A DNA stretch of 64,000 bases from Butyrivibrio sp. INlla16. Lineage in GTDB: Bacteria; Bacillota; Clostridia; Lachnospirales; Lachnospiraceae. The notes under the pieces were generated by a model. That model worked only from the letters and a program-made list of their open reading frames with translations. It was not told where the DNA came from and ran no database searches. The translations under genes were made by a program, and so were the position numbers. The number at the start of each line of letters is the position of its first letter. Positions within the stretch are counted from its first letter, which is position 1. This document shows positions 55,316 through 64,000 of the stretch, in pieces. The stretch spans positions 28,318 through 92,317 of the forward strand of contig NZ_FMYB01000016.1 in the NCBI RefSeq assembly GCF_900104155.1. Reading direction: 5' to 3'.

Positions 55316-55532
55316 TACACTTTACAAATATTTTTGCTTTATTTAGAAAAATAAATATTAATTTCAAATTAGTCTCTATTTTCTGTCTTTTTAGTGCAAA
55401 TTGCATACTGTTTTTGATTCAATTTTATTTATACCCTTCTTTATTTCGTATTTTACAAACATATAGTCTTTTAAAAATCTTGCTTACTATATATTGTATT
55501 CGTTAATTGTCACCCTTGCATTTTAATTGTAG
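55316..55532. other. AT-rich intergenic stretch
   Basis: About 217 nt of AT-rich sequence between two divergent promoters. An open frame on the plus strand (55309-55506) is hydrophobic by composition only and lacks a ribosome site. Nothing else is seen. Confidence 0.5.
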
Positions 55533-55550
55533 TTGACAAACAATACAATT
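55525..55550 (+). promoter_or_regulatory. Inverted repeat overlapping bioY -35, possible BirA operator
   Basis: AATTGTA and TACAATT are perfect inverted arms with a 12-bp spacer, overlapping the -35 hexamer. BirA operators are spaced inverted repeats of this kind, but the match to published boxes is partial. Confidence 0.45.
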
Positions 55551-55561
55551 TATTATATTCT
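55533..55561 (+). promoter_or_regulatory. bioY-birA promoter
   Basis: TTGACA at 55533-55538, 17-bp spacer, TATTCT at 55556-55561, about 115 nt before the bioY start. Confidence 0.7.
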
Positions 55562-55676
55562 CTCATTGTTATCCGTTTTTTATCGATATACGGTGACAAA
55601 AATAATCATCAAAGAGAATCTGTTCTATTCTTTTTGAGAGTATCCAAAAAAAATTTCGAAAGGACTCAAGCTAAAA

Positions 55677-56294
55677 ATGAACGAGCAACATGTTGATGCA
55701 AAAACAAACGAATCTACCGAAATACAAGGAACAGCTATAAAGGACTTATGTTTTATCAGTGTTTTTTGTGCAATCATATGTGTTCTATCACAGCTTTCAA
55801 TCCCGATGCCCGCCGGGGTTCCCATGACACTGCAAACACTCATTATCCCCATCGCAGGTATTGTCCTTGGAAAAAGAAGAGGAACCTATGCCACTCTTTT
55901 ATATCTTCTTATCGGAACTGTTGGAATCCCTGTCTTTTCAGGATTCAAGGGCGGTATCGGTATAATTTTCGGATTGACGGGTGGTTTTCTTATCTCCTTC
56001 CCTATTCTTTCATATACCGCTGGGCTCGGTGATGAAATAGCAGCAAATGTTCTCCGCAAGCAAGGCCGGAAGAGTCCGCATATTTATTTCACTATTCTCG
56101 TGCTTTGCCTGGCAATAGGTGCTACAATCAATTATGTATTTGGAACAATTTGGTTTATGCTCTTTTCTAAAAGCACCTTTATAGCGGGGTTTACTGCATG
56201 CGTACTTCCGTTTATCCCCACCTCAATAGTGAAGATAATACTGGTCGCGCTTATTGCTCCGCAGCTCAAGAAAAGGCTTAGTAGTATTCTATAA
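55677..56294 (+). CDS. bioY: Biotin ECF transporter substrate-binding protein BioY
   Basis: 205-residue membrane protein with about six helices; the segment SIPMPAGVPMTLQTLIIPIAG and the following GTVGIPVFSGFKGG are the BioY signature. Takes up biotin, normally with a shared ECF energy module encoded elsewhere. First gene of a two-gene operon, 8 nt before birA, so biotin supply and its sensor are co-expressed. Confidence 0.95.
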   Translation: MNEQHVDAKTNESTEIQGTAIKDLCFISVFCAIICVLSQLSIPMPAGVPMTLQTLIIPIAGIVLGKRRGTYATLLYLLIGTVGIPVFSGFKGGIGIIFGLTGGFLISFPILSYTAGLGDEIAANVLRKQGRKSPHIYFTILVLCLAIGATINYVFGTIWFMLFSKSTFIAGFTACVLPFIPTSIVKIILVALIAPQLKKRLSSIL

Positions 56295-56302
56295 GGAAAA
56301 AT

Positions 56303-57280
56303 ATGACTGACACTAAATCTCTTGTACTGAATTATCTCGAAGACAACTCCGGACGCTTTTCTTCCGGAGAAGTTATTGCGAAGGAACTTAAGCTGTCAAG
56401 AAACAGTGTCTGGAAAGCTATAGAATCCCTGCGTAGAGAGGGCTACATTATTAATGCCTCTCCTCGCAGGGGTTATTCTTTGTCAGCACCTGCAGACAAT
56501 ATTACACTCTCAGGAATTGCAAAATATTTATCTCCCGGTGTCGACTCCGAACTAATTACAATCTATGACGAACTTGAATCCACAAATAAAACAGCCCGGA
56601 GCATGGCTTCCTTTGATGCACCTCACGGCAGTGTAATCATTTCGAAAACCCAGACCGGAGGTACCGGAAGAAAGAAAAGACACTTCTCATCTCCCAAAGG
56701 CGGCATATACATGAGTATCATTCTTCGCCCAGAAAGGATGAATGTTTTTGATTATTCTCTGATCACCCCTTTTGCCGGTGTCTGTGTCTGCAAAGCTCTG
56801 GAAAGCGCCATAGGCGTATTTCCCTCAATCAAATGGCTAAATGACCTGTATATTGATGACAAAAAGATTTGCGGGATCCTTTCCGAAGCAGGAACTGATT
56901 TTGATACCGGCGAACTTCAATATATTGTTATTGGTATCGGCATAAATTTCAATTCCGATATAAACGAATTCCCACCGGATTTAAGAAAGACAGCGGGAAG
57001 TTTGTTTGAGAAAGGCGGAGAGACTATATCAAAAGACCGGCTTATCGCTGATATTTTAAACAACATTCTTACAAATGATGTGCCGGACTGCATCGTAGAA
57101 GAATACAAATCAAGAATGAAAATGCTTGGAAGTACAATCAGAGTAATCACTACAGATGGAAATTACGAAGCAAAAGCTATTGATGTGAACGAAAAAGGGA
57201 AGCTCATCGTCGAGCTTCCCGATAAAACAACTAAAATATTATCCTCTGAAGATGTAAGTACAAAGAGCATTAAACCCTGA
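56303..57280 (+). CDS. birA: Bifunctional biotin ligase/repressor BirA
   Basis: 325 residues. An N-terminal winged helix (about 1-65, SGEVIAKELKLSRNSVWKAI) precedes the ligase core, with GGTGRKKRHFSSPKGG in place of the GRGRRGR loop and KWLNDLYID. It attaches biotin to carboxylases and, with the DNA-binding domain, should repress biotin genes including its own operon. Confidence 0.95.
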   Translation: MTDTKSLVLNYLEDNSGRFSSGEVIAKELKLSRNSVWKAIESLRREGYIINASPRRGYSLSAPADNITLSGIAKYLSPGVDSELITIYDELESTNKTARSMASFDAPHGSVIISKTQTGGTGRKKRHFSSPKGGIYMSIILRPERMNVFDYSLITPFAGVCVCKALESAIGVFPSIKWLNDLYIDDKKICGILSEAGTDFDTGELQYIVIGIGINFNSDINEFPPDLRKTAGSLFEKGGETISKDRLIADILNNILTNDVPDCIVEEYKSRMKMLGSTIRVITTDGNYEAKAIDVNEKGKLIVELPDKTTKILSSEDVSTKSIKP

Positions 57281-57307
57281 GCGTAATAATCGCCGCTTAC
57301 GGCAAGG

Positions 57308-58192
57308 TTATTTTGCCTTTACCATCATCTCCTTAAGATCTGCAGGCGTAAAGGAATAGGCTTTTCCGCAAAAATGACATTTAATCTCTACATCTTCGCT
57401 ATCCGATGCAAGGTCCTCCAATTCCTTCTTTCCAAGAAGAGTCAGCGCTCTTTCTACCCTGTCTCTGTCACATCCGCAGTGATACTTAACCGGCATGGTT
57501 GCAGTGATGTCTATATCAAAACCTGCAAGTACCATGTTCAGCATATCTTCCGGAGTATTTCCCTCTTTAAGAATCTCTGTAACAGTCTTCATTCCCTGGA
57601 TATTGCCCTCGAGCTTTGAAATAACTTCCTCTGATGCCCCTGGCATAAGCTGAACAATAAACCCTCCGGCTTCCATTATTGAAAAGTCTTTATTAACGAG
57701 AACTCCAAGACCTACCGAAGAAGGAATCTGTTCTGATTCCACAAAATAACAGGTCAGGTCATCCGCAATCTCACCTGACAAAAGCTGTATCGTTCCCACA
57801 TAAGGGTCCTTAAGTCCAAGATCTCTTGTTACGGTAAGTGTACCATTACCTACTGCCCCGCCGACATTAAGATGTCCTGCATCATTATTGGGAAGAACAA
57901 CAGTATTATTCTTCACATATCCTTTAACCTCTCCTCTGTTATTAACAGTCGCAAGAAGTCCTCCGATAGGGCCGTCGCCGTCAACGGTAATAGTAAGCGC
58001 GTCCTTTTCATTTTTCAGCATGTCACCCATCATGAGAGCGCCACTCATAAGGCGCCCCAATGCAGCGCTGCAAATAGGTGTTAAATCATGTATTTTTCTG
58101 GCCTCATCCACCAGATTTCTTGAAGTAATGGCAAACGCCCTTATCTGCGCATCAGCTGCAGTAGCACGCACCATATAATCCTTATATTCCAT
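57308..58192 (-). CDS. hslO: Redox-regulated chaperone Hsp33
   Basis: 294 residues. The C-terminal zinc switch is intact: CGC, then a 28-30 residue spacing, then CHFC. It is activated by oxidative unfolding and holds unfolded proteins. Follows pta by 47 nt on the same strand; convergent with birA across 27 nt. Confidence 0.96.
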   Translation of the reverse strand: MEYKDYMVRATAADAQIRAFAITSRNLVDEARKIHDLTPICSAALGRLMSGALMMGDMLKNEKDALTITVDGDGPIGGLLATVNNRGEVKGYVKNNTVVLPNNDAGHLNVGGAVGNGTLTVTRDLGLKDPYVGTIQLLSGEIADDLTCYFVESEQIPSSVGLGVLVNKDFSIMEAGGFIVQLMPGASEEVISKLEGNIQGMKTVTEILKEGNTPEDMLNMVLAGFDIDITATMPVKYHCGCDRDRVERALTLLGKKELEDLASDSEDVEIKCHFCGKAYSFTPADLKEMMVKAK

Positions 58193-58239
58193 ATAACCTC
58201 GTTTATAATTCTGCTATCTGTCTGTTAAGTGTCAGAGGT

Positions 58240-59223
58240 TTATGCCAGGCTTGCTGTAATAATTGCCATTGAGTAAACCTCTATAGCATTACAGCCTCTT
58301 GACAGGTCATTGATCTGAGCATTGAGACCGAGAAGTATCGGACCGTATGCTTCAAAGTTACCCATGCGCTGAGCAATCTTGTAACCGAGGTTACCTGCAT
58401 CAATATTAGGGAAAATAAAGGTATTTGCATGTCCTGCCACAGGTGATCCCGGTGTCTTAACTCGTGCAACCTTAGGGGAAACAGCAGCGTCAAACTGAAG
58501 CTCACCATCAATCGGAAGCTCAGGATACTTTTCCTGTGCTTTCTTAGTAGCATTCTGCATCTTTGTAACAGAAGGGCTCTTAGCTGAACCCTTTGTGGAG
58601 AATGAAAGGAATGCAACTTTGGGATCAACACCGAAAGCCTTGGCACACTCTACTGTCTCTCCACAAATCTCAACAAGCTCATCCTCAGAGGGATCAATGT
58701 TGATAGCACAGTCACCCATTGCAATAACCTCGTTATCGCCTGTAGCTGAAGGACGAACAAGAATAAAGCAGGATGAAACAACCGTGTTACCGGGCTTAGT
58801 CTTGATGATCTGAAGTGCAGGTCTTACCGTATCAGCTGTTGAATAGGTAGCGCCGCCAAGGAGGCAGTCAGCTTTCTTCATCTTAACAAGCATGGTTCCG
58901 AAGTAGTTTGCATGTGACAAAATATCACGAGCCTGCTCGGGAGTCATTCCTTTGCTCTTACGAAGCTCAACAAACTCTGCAACCATAGCCTCAAAATCGT
59001 CATAGTTTGTAGGATCAATTATTATTGCTCCTCTGATGTTATAACCCTCATCCTCAGCAACCTTGTTAATAACATCAGGATTACCAAGAAGAATAGGCTT
59101 TAAAAAGTTACCTGCAAGAAGTCTGGATGAAGCCTCAAGAATTCTGGGATCCTCACCCTCTGTGAAGACAATAGTCTTCGGATTAGCTTTAAGCTTGGAA
59201 ATCATTTCTCCAAAACCGTACAT
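58240..59223 (-). CDS. pta: Phosphate acetyltransferase
   Basis: 327 residues, single-domain Pta: FTEGEDPRILEA near the start, GGATYSTADTVRPALQIIKT in the middle and a C-terminal ARVKTPGSPVAGHANTF. Converts acetyl-CoA to acetyl phosphate for ATP or signalling. No ackA neighbour within the window. SD GGAGGAAA precedes ATG. Confidence 0.96.
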   Translation of the reverse strand: MYGFGEMISKLKANPKTIVFTEGEDPRILEASSRLLAGNFLKPILLGNPDVINKVAEDEGYNIRGAIIIDPTNYDDFEAMVAEFVELRKSKGMTPEQARDILSHANYFGTMLVKMKKADCLLGGATYSTADTVRPALQIIKTKPGNTVVSSCFILVRPSATGDNEVIAMGDCAINIDPSEDELVEICGETVECAKAFGVDPKVAFLSFSTKGSAKSPSVTKMQNATKKAQEKYPELPIDGELQFDAAVSPKVARVKTPGSPVAGHANTFIFPNIDAGNLGYKIAQRMGNFEAYGPILLGLNAQINDLSRGCNAIEVYSMAIITASLA

Positions 59224-59324
59224 TTATATTTCCTCCTAATTTATGAATAGGCAGGCTTGAAACAGCCCGCATTGGTGATAATACATAGCCTGAGCATACA
59301 GCTCATTTATAATTATGCCTCAAA

Positions 59325-59354
59325 ATTATAACTCTTAATGTCTTAAAATCTCAA
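59325..59354 (-). promoter_or_regulatory. pta promoter
   Basis: TTGAGA at 59349-59354, 18-bp spacer, TATAAT at 59325-59330 on the minus strand, about 100 nt before pta. Confidence 0.75.
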
Positions 59355-59401
59355 GAAAAGATAAAATTTTATCAAAGTTTTATTAACAGCCTGAAATGCG
59401 A

Positions 59402-59446
59402 TGAAAAGTAAAGCCGGATAATCGCATAAAAACGACTATCCGGCTC
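59402..59446 (-). terminator. Terminator after the [FeFe] hydrogenase gene
   Basis: AGCCGGATA and TATCCGGCT pair with TCG/CGA inside; the minus strand continues TTTACTTTTC. Lies about 15 nt after the stop. Confidence 0.8.
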
Positions 59447-59459
59447 TATCCCCATTATA

Positions 59460-60947
59460 TTAGTCGGGGAGATCTATTTTCTTACCATCGCGGTGCATTG
59501 AGAATTTATCCATAGGATAATTTTTAAGGTTTTCAAGAACCTTTCTTCCGTCAGCCTTTGCAAGAAGTGTTGCTCTGGCCTTGGTAATCTCTGTCTCCGT
59601 TTTATGCTTGGAGGGTCCTCCGACGCAGCCTCCGGGACAAACCATACCCTCAATGAAATCATCAGGGAACTTGCCCATCTTAAGAAGCGTCAGTGCTTTC
59701 TTACACTCAAGACCACCGGCTGCTCGATGCAGCTTAAGGTCACCGATGTCCTCACCTCTCTCCTGCATGCACTCGATAACGGCATTTGCAACGCCGCCGC
59801 TGGTAGCAAATCTCTTACCCCAGATTGAGGATTCCTGATACTCATCATCCACAGGCTCGAACTCTACATCCTTAGATCTCATCAAGGCTCTGATTTCACC
59901 ATAGGTTACTACATAATCTGCATTATCCGGAACATCAGGATCTTGAGCCTCTGACTTTTTAGCTATGCAGGGGCCAACGAATACTGTAACGCATCCGGGA
60001 CGCGTAGCCTTTAAATATCTGGAAATAGCACACATGGGCGAAACAGTTGAAGACATGTTGTTTTCAAACTGCTCAGGGAAGTGCTTCTTAAGCATATTGA
60101 TAAATGCAGGACAGCATGACGTAGTCATCTTCTTGCCTTCGGCGTAAGCTTCGGCCCATTCCTTAGACTCGTAGGCAGCTGTCATATCTCCGCCAAGTCC
60201 AACCTCAACCATATCTGAGAAGCCGATCTTTACAAGCGCCTTTTTAATTGCAGCCATAGTGATGTTCTCACCAAACTGGCCTTCTGTCGCAGGAGCGCAC
60301 ATAGCGATTACTTCCTTGCCCTCCTTGATAGCCTCAATTATCTGAACAAGATAAGTCTTGGATCCGATAGCTCCGAAAGGACAGTTGTGAATACAATGTC
60401 CGCAGGATATGCATTTATCCTCATCAATTTTACAATATCCGTACTCATCGTAAGTGATAGCTCCTACAGGACATGCCTTGTGGCAGGGACGTTCAAGATG
60501 AACAATTGCTCCATAAGGACAAGCCTTAGCACACATTCCGCATTCTTTACACTTAGCGGGATCAATGTGCATCTTCATGTCACCAGGATGAATAGCATCG
60601 AACTTACATGAGTTAAGACATGCTTTTCCCATACAAAAACGGCAATTATCTGTTACTGAAAAAGCCGAAATAGGACACTCATCACAAGCAGGATCAATAA
60701 CCTGAACCACATTTTTTGAATTCTCGTTGTAGGAAGTGCTTTGTCCGCATGCCAGACGAATTCTCTGACGTACTATCTCTCGCTCCTTGTAAACGCAGCA
60801 TCTGTACTCAGGCTTCGGTCCGGGCGCAACCTGATATGTAAGCTTGTCCTTGTGCTCCTCGTCAAGCTCTCCCTTCCAGGCAAGGCGGCAAACCTCTTCC
60901 ATAATCTTGTGTTTAAAACTTACCAGTCCCTCGTCGTTTGTTACCAT
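59460..60947 (-). CDS. [FeFe] hydrogenase, group-B-like
   Basis: 495 residues. Four N-terminal Fe-S motifs (CRFCMGKACLNSC, CKECGMCAKACP, CHKACP, CISCGHCIHNCP) precede the H-cluster domain with TSCCPAF, GPCIAKKSEA and CPGGCVGGP. The H-cluster cysteines are all present; the last motif lacks the extra Gly of the typical CPGGCxxGGG, as in the group B form. Evolves or senses H2 using ferredoxin. HydEFG are not in the window. Gap of 77 nt from the ABC ATPase gene upstream on the strand's far side. Confidence 0.9.
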   Translation of the reverse strand: MVTNDEGLVSFKHKIMEEVCRLAWKGELDEEHKDKLTYQVAPGPKPEYRCCVYKEREIVRQRIRLACGQSTSYNENSKNVVQVIDPACDECPISAFSVTDNCRFCMGKACLNSCKFDAIHPGDMKMHIDPAKCKECGMCAKACPYGAIVHLERPCHKACPVGAITYDEYGYCKIDEDKCISCGHCIHNCPFGAIGSKTYLVQIIEAIKEGKEVIAMCAPATEGQFGENITMAAIKKALVKIGFSDMVEVGLGGDMTAAYESKEWAEAYAEGKKMTTSCCPAFINMLKKHFPEQFENNMSSTVSPMCAISRYLKATRPGCVTVFVGPCIAKKSEAQDPDVPDNADYVVTYGEIRALMRSKDVEFEPVDDEYQESSIWGKRFATSGGVANAVIECMQERGEDIGDLKLHRAAGGLECKKALTLLKMGKFPDDFIEGMVCPGGCVGGPSKHKTETEITKARATLLAKADGRKVLENLKNYPMDKFSMHRDGKKIDLPD

Positions 60948-61024
60948 AGAAATCTCCCAATTCTATAAAATCAATTTACAACTACATATATAAACCCATC
61001 ATCCCAAAGGAATTTCAAGGTATA

Positions 61025-61603
61025 TTACAATTCAATACGTCTGCAAAAATCCAGACCCTCCATATCATGAGAAGTAATAAGAAGCGGATTTCTTCCCTGT
61101 TTTTCTCTGATATACTCAATTGCCTTTATCCGATTATCAAGGTCAAGTCCTGTAAATGGCTCATCCATAATAAGCATATCCGATGGAATAGCACATGCTC
61201 GTACTATCGCAACTCTTCTTTTCATTCCTCCCGAAAGCTCAGATACCGGTTTATGAATCGCATCCTCGGGAAGGAGTCTTAAGAGTTCCTCCTCGGCAAC
61301 TTTTACTGAGTTTTTCTTATTGACCATAACAACATTCTGAACTGCAGAAAATTGTTCGCAAAGTCTGTTTTCCTGAAAAACCACTCCTGCGTTCAGATAT
61401 GGATATTTATAATCACCCATCAGATGAACTCTTCCGCTATCAGGTTCTTCAAGGCTTAAAAGAATTCGTATAAGCGTTGTTTTTCCGCTTCCCGAAGCAC
61501 CTGTAATAACATAAGAATGATCATTTTCTATTTCCAGATTAAAATTTTCAAGGACTTTCCTCGCCCCATAGGATTTGGAGATATTCTCAAGGTCAATTGT
61601 CAT
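61025..61603 (-). CDS. ABC transporter ATP-binding protein (NitT/TauT-type)
   Basis: 192 residues. Walker A GASGSGKTT, signature LSGGMKRR and Walker B LLIMDEPFTGLD are intact. Start at 61603 follows GGAGG; it overlaps the permease stop by 11 nt. Shorter than most such ATPases (about 250), lacking C-terminal extras. Confidence 0.92.
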   Translation of the reverse strand: MTIDLENISKSYGARKVLENFNLEIENDHSYVITGASGSGKTTLIRILLSLEEPDSGRVHLMGDYKYPYLNAGVVFQENRLCEQFSAVQNVVMVNKKNSVKVAEEELLRLLPEDAIHKPVSELSGGMKRRVAIVRACAIPSDMLIMDEPFTGLDLDNRIKAIEYIREKQGRNPLLITSHDMEGLDFCRRIEL

Positions 61604-62390
61604 CCTGCACCTCCTCATCCTTATTGTTTACAGCCTGATTATTTGCCGATGCAGGCACGAACATTTTCTTTATTATGGAAATTATCATTATAAATATTTT
61701 TTCAACTACAAATGAAGCTAAAACAATCGTAAATGTCCAGGCAAAGACCTCTGCTGTATCAAGATTTATCTTAGATCTGTAGAGCCCGTTACCCATAGTG
61801 AGGAGCGGCTGCCCTATTACTTCAGCTGCTGCGCCGCTCTTAAAGCCCATGCCTACTGCGACTGAAATCGCACTCATATATGATGGGATAAGAGCCGGAA
61901 AATAAATATATCTTATTTTATTGGCAGATGGCATGCGATATACATGTGCCATCTCGAGAAGCTTATCATCTGTGGCGGATAAACCGTTTGTCGTTGCCAG
62001 ATATAAAATAGGAAAAACCACCAGCGCTACTATCACTGTGGACAAATTGTCACTACCAATCCAAATAAGTATAAGCACAACAAAGCTTGCTACAGGCACT
62101 GACTTCACAGTAGTCACCACAGGGGAAATGAATTCTCCTACAATTCTGTATTTAAGAGCTATAGCCCCCAGAACAATTCCCAGCACACAGCCGATCACCA
62201 CTCCTGCTACAATATGAAGCATTGAGGTTACAACCGATGCTGAAAAATCAGGTGTTTTTGCCATCTGGATGAGCGCGTTTAATGACTCTGCAGGGCCTGC
62301 AAGTAATATTTTATTGTGGATTATTATAGCCAGCAGTTGCCAGACCAATAGCCAGAAGGCCACAATGCCGGTCTTTTTTATTATTTTCAT
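61593..62390 (-). CDS. ABC transporter permease (NitT/TauT-type)
   Basis: 265 residues, about six helices, with an EAA-like loop around GMGFKSGAAAEVIGQPLLTM. Middle gene of the importer. The charged C-terminus ends KDEEVQDDN. Confidence 0.9.
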   Translation of the reverse strand: MKIIKKTGIVAFWLLVWQLLAIIIHNKILLAGPAESLNALIQMAKTPDFSASVVTSMLHIVAGVVIGCVLGIVLGAIALKYRIVGEFISPVVTTVKSVPVASFVVLILIWIGSDNLSTVIVALVVFPILYLATTNGLSATDDKLLEMAHVYRMPSANKIRYIYFPALIPSYMSAISVAVGMGFKSGAAAEVIGQPLLTMGNGLYRSKINLDTAEVFAWTFTIVLASFVVEKIFIMIISIIKKMFVPASANNQAVNNKDEEVQDDN

Positions 62391-62406
62391 AAAACCTCAG
62401 CAATTA

Positions 62407-63543
62407 TTAGTCCAATGTATAGAAGGCATCATCCGGAAGGTTGCCGCCAACAGATTTAGGATCCTGATCAAAAAGAACCTGTAAGTAGCCTGAAAGCGCA
62501 GTCTTTGCATCATCTCCCGAAATACAAACTATATTGCAGGAAGGAAGTGCCTTGGCAGCTATCTCCTTTTTCTCAATAATTCCATACTCTTCCACAAGAG
62601 CCGCAGTGCCTTCGACATCTGATATAGCCTTATCAGCACTTGCCTTATGCTCTTCAATGAACTTCTGAACTTCTAAGTTATGCTCATTTAAGAAGTCGTT
62701 TCTAACAACAGTTACACCTGTTAAGAGCTTTGATCCATCGGAAACCTTATCCCATTCGTCAGTAAGATCGAATGCTACCGATACAGCCTCATTCTTCGCA
62801 GATGCCACTGTAGCAAATGGCTGCGGAAGAATTGCCACCTTCGATGACTCCTCCTGAAGAAGAGCCGCAATCTCTGTTGCCTCGGACTTAAATTCTATAT
62901 TGCAGTCAGTAACACCGTTTTTATCAAGAAGATATCTGAGAACATACTCAGGTGATGCACCCTGTCCGGTAGTAACTACAGTTTTACCCGCAAAATCCTT
63001 AACACTCTTTACGGACTCGTCACCGGTCACGCAGTACAAAACACCCAGGGTATTGATATCGACAAGAGAAACGCCGCCCTCAGTCTTATTATAAAGAACC
63101 GATGCCATATTGGCAGGAACAAGTGCTATATCGATATCGCCTGACACAACACCAGCCATGATCTCATCAGGCTGAGTCTTCATTGAAAATTCATAGTTAC
63201 CGGCAGACTCTCCGTTCTCAGAATCCTTCATAAGATTCACAAGTCCCATTGTTGTGGGGCCCTTGAGAGAGCCAACTCTTACAGTAACCGAGTTGCTTGT
63301 CTCTTCTGCCGATGCTTCCTCAGTCTGCTTTTCCTCTTCAGTTTCTTCTGTAGTTTCTTCTGCTACTTCTTCAGCAACTTCCTCTGCTGCTTCTTCTGTT
63401 ACTTCTTTATTTGATTCTTCAGCAGTTGCTTCAACTGTTTCTTCGCTTACCGGTGCAGATTGCTCCTTTTCTGTGTTTCCGCAACCAACAAGGGTGGACA
63501 CAAAAAGAGTCGTTGCACATAAGATAGATAATGCTTTTTTCAT
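62407..63543 (-). CDS. ABC transporter substrate-binding lipoprotein (NMT1/SsuA-like)
   Basis: 378 residues. Lipoprotein signal with lipobox LVGC (Cys21), then a Glu/Ala/Thr linker of about 60 residues, then a two-lobe binding fold. The segment SGDIDIALVPANMASVLYN is typical of the NMT1/SsuA family. Start at 63543 follows GAGGAG. Substrate unknown. Promoter at 63599-63628. Confidence 0.9.
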   Translation of the reverse strand: MKKALSILCATTLFVSTLVGCGNTEKEQSAPVSEETVEATAEESNKEVTEEAAEEVAEEVAEETTEETEEEKQTEEASAEETSNSVTVRVGSLKGPTTMGLVNLMKDSENGESAGNYEFSMKTQPDEIMAGVVSGDIDIALVPANMASVLYNKTEGGVSLVDINTLGVLYCVTGDESVKSVKDFAGKTVVTTGQGASPEYVLRYLLDKNGVTDCNIEFKSEATEIAALLQEESSKVAILPQPFATVASAKNEAVSVAFDLTDEWDKVSDGSKLLTGVTVVRNDFLNEHNLEVQKFIEEHKASADKAISDVEGTAALVEEYGIIEKKEIAAKALPSCNIVCISGDDAKTALSGYLQVLFDQDPKSVGGNLPDDAFYTLD

Positions 63544-63598
63544 TCTAAACTCCTCGTATACCTTGCTTATTACTGTATTTATGCATAAAGTCCGATTT

Positions 63599-63628
63599 AG
63601 TATATCATAAAACATAAGGGTATCACAA
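63599..63628 (-). promoter_or_regulatory. Promoter of the ABC importer operon
   Basis: TTGTGA at 63623-63628, 18-bp spacer, TATACT at 63599-63604 on the minus strand. Confidence 0.65.
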
Positions 63629-63776
63629 TCATTTTATGGCTAACTAAAGGGCCATAACTTGTCAGTAACTTGTAAAACTAAATTGGTTCTTCCTCATCGA
63701 TTAGTACTTGGCTATAGTATAGCATTCCAAGGCGGTGTATAATAGACATATATTGATTCCGAAAGGATAGAGGGAT

Positions 63777-64000
63777 ATGTCTACTACTTCTTCTCTGGAC
63801 TTACAGAGTTTTTACCCTGCTGATTTAAAGATACTTGATGTTGAGGAAACTGATGATGAAATCATTATCAGAATGCATTCTGTAAGTAACAACTGCACCT
63901 GCCATAAGTGTGGGGCGCCTTTAATAAAACATCACGGCTCGCATCATAGGAAGGCTCAAGACTTACCAATACTTGGTAAGAGGGTTACTCTTGATATGCA
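63777..64000 (+). mobile_element. ISL3-family transposase, 5' part (runs off the right edge)
   Basis: 74 codons visible. The N-terminal CTCHKCG zinc-finger half with following His residues is typical of ISL3 transposases. ATG follows AGAGGG. The element's left inverted repeat should lie in 63629-63776 but I could not define it. It faces the ABC operon divergently. Confidence 0.85.

Noticed and set aside
55309..55506. Plus-strand 65-codon hydrophobic frame
   Set aside because: AT-rich intergenic DNA, no ribosome site, and it starts inside the promoter of the minus-strand RNA.
1..64000. CRISPR array or tRNA genes
   Set aside because: No regularly spaced direct repeats and no cloverleaf-like segment was seen in any gap.

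Overview
The window is a piece of a low-GC, motile, anaerobic Firmicutes chromosome. It is most like the Lachnospiraceae, and Butyrivibrio or Pseudobutyrivibrio is the closest fit. Reasons: a clostridial fla/che gene order headed by topA and codY, an Ech-type [NiFe] hydrogenase with hypF, a group-B-like [FeFe] hydrogenase, pta, and minCDE, all with AGGAGG-type ribosome sites and TTGACA/TATAAT-type promoters. The genus is inferred from gene content; nothing here fixes a species.

Layout. 1-7172 (minus): the energy-converting hydrogenase operon echABCDEF followed by hypF, which runs off the left edge. 7312-7749: an OhrR-like MarR regulator. 7909-9771: minCDE. 9874-11629: rpsB-tsf. 11854-51526: one nearly uninterrupted minus-strand flagellar and chemotaxis locus of about 40 kb. 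It starts at flgB and ends with fliA, fapA, an SwrB-like coiled-coil protein and an MltG-like fragment, directly upstream of rpsB. 51752-54830: codY and topA. 54934-55280: an apparently stand-alone structured RNA with its own promoter and terminator. 55677-57280 (plus): bioY-birA. 57308-63543 (minus): hslO, pta, the [FeFe] hydrogenase and a three-gene ABC importer. 63777-64000 (plus): the start of an ISL3-type transposase.

How the parts work together. The flagellar locus encodes the rod (flgBC, fliE), MS and C rings (fliF, fliG, fliM, fliY), export apparatus (fliHIJ, fliOPQR, flhAB), hook (flgD, flgE, fliK), stator (motAB, fliL), placement proteins (flhFG), a PilZ protein, chemotaxis adaptation (cheA, cheW, cheB, cheC, cheD) and sigma-28. 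cheY and cheR are absent. A perfect 14-bp terminator after flgE splits the locus into an early hook-basal-body unit and a late export/stator/chemotaxis unit. Ech would couple ferredoxin oxidation to H2 evolution and ion pumping, and hypF helps build its NiFe cofactor. The [FeFe] enzyme and pta fit fermentative disposal of electrons and acetyl-CoA.

Most interesting: (1) the unannotated RNA between topA and bioY, with several perfect stems, a consensus promoter and a terminator; (2) a 1094-residue hook protein with seven tandem modules of about 92 residues; (3) a FliH with about 165 residues lacking Lys and Arg; (4) Ala/Pro-rich tails on two Ech subunits; (5) two families of hairpin repeats in flagellar intercistronic gaps, one with stems that covary between copies.
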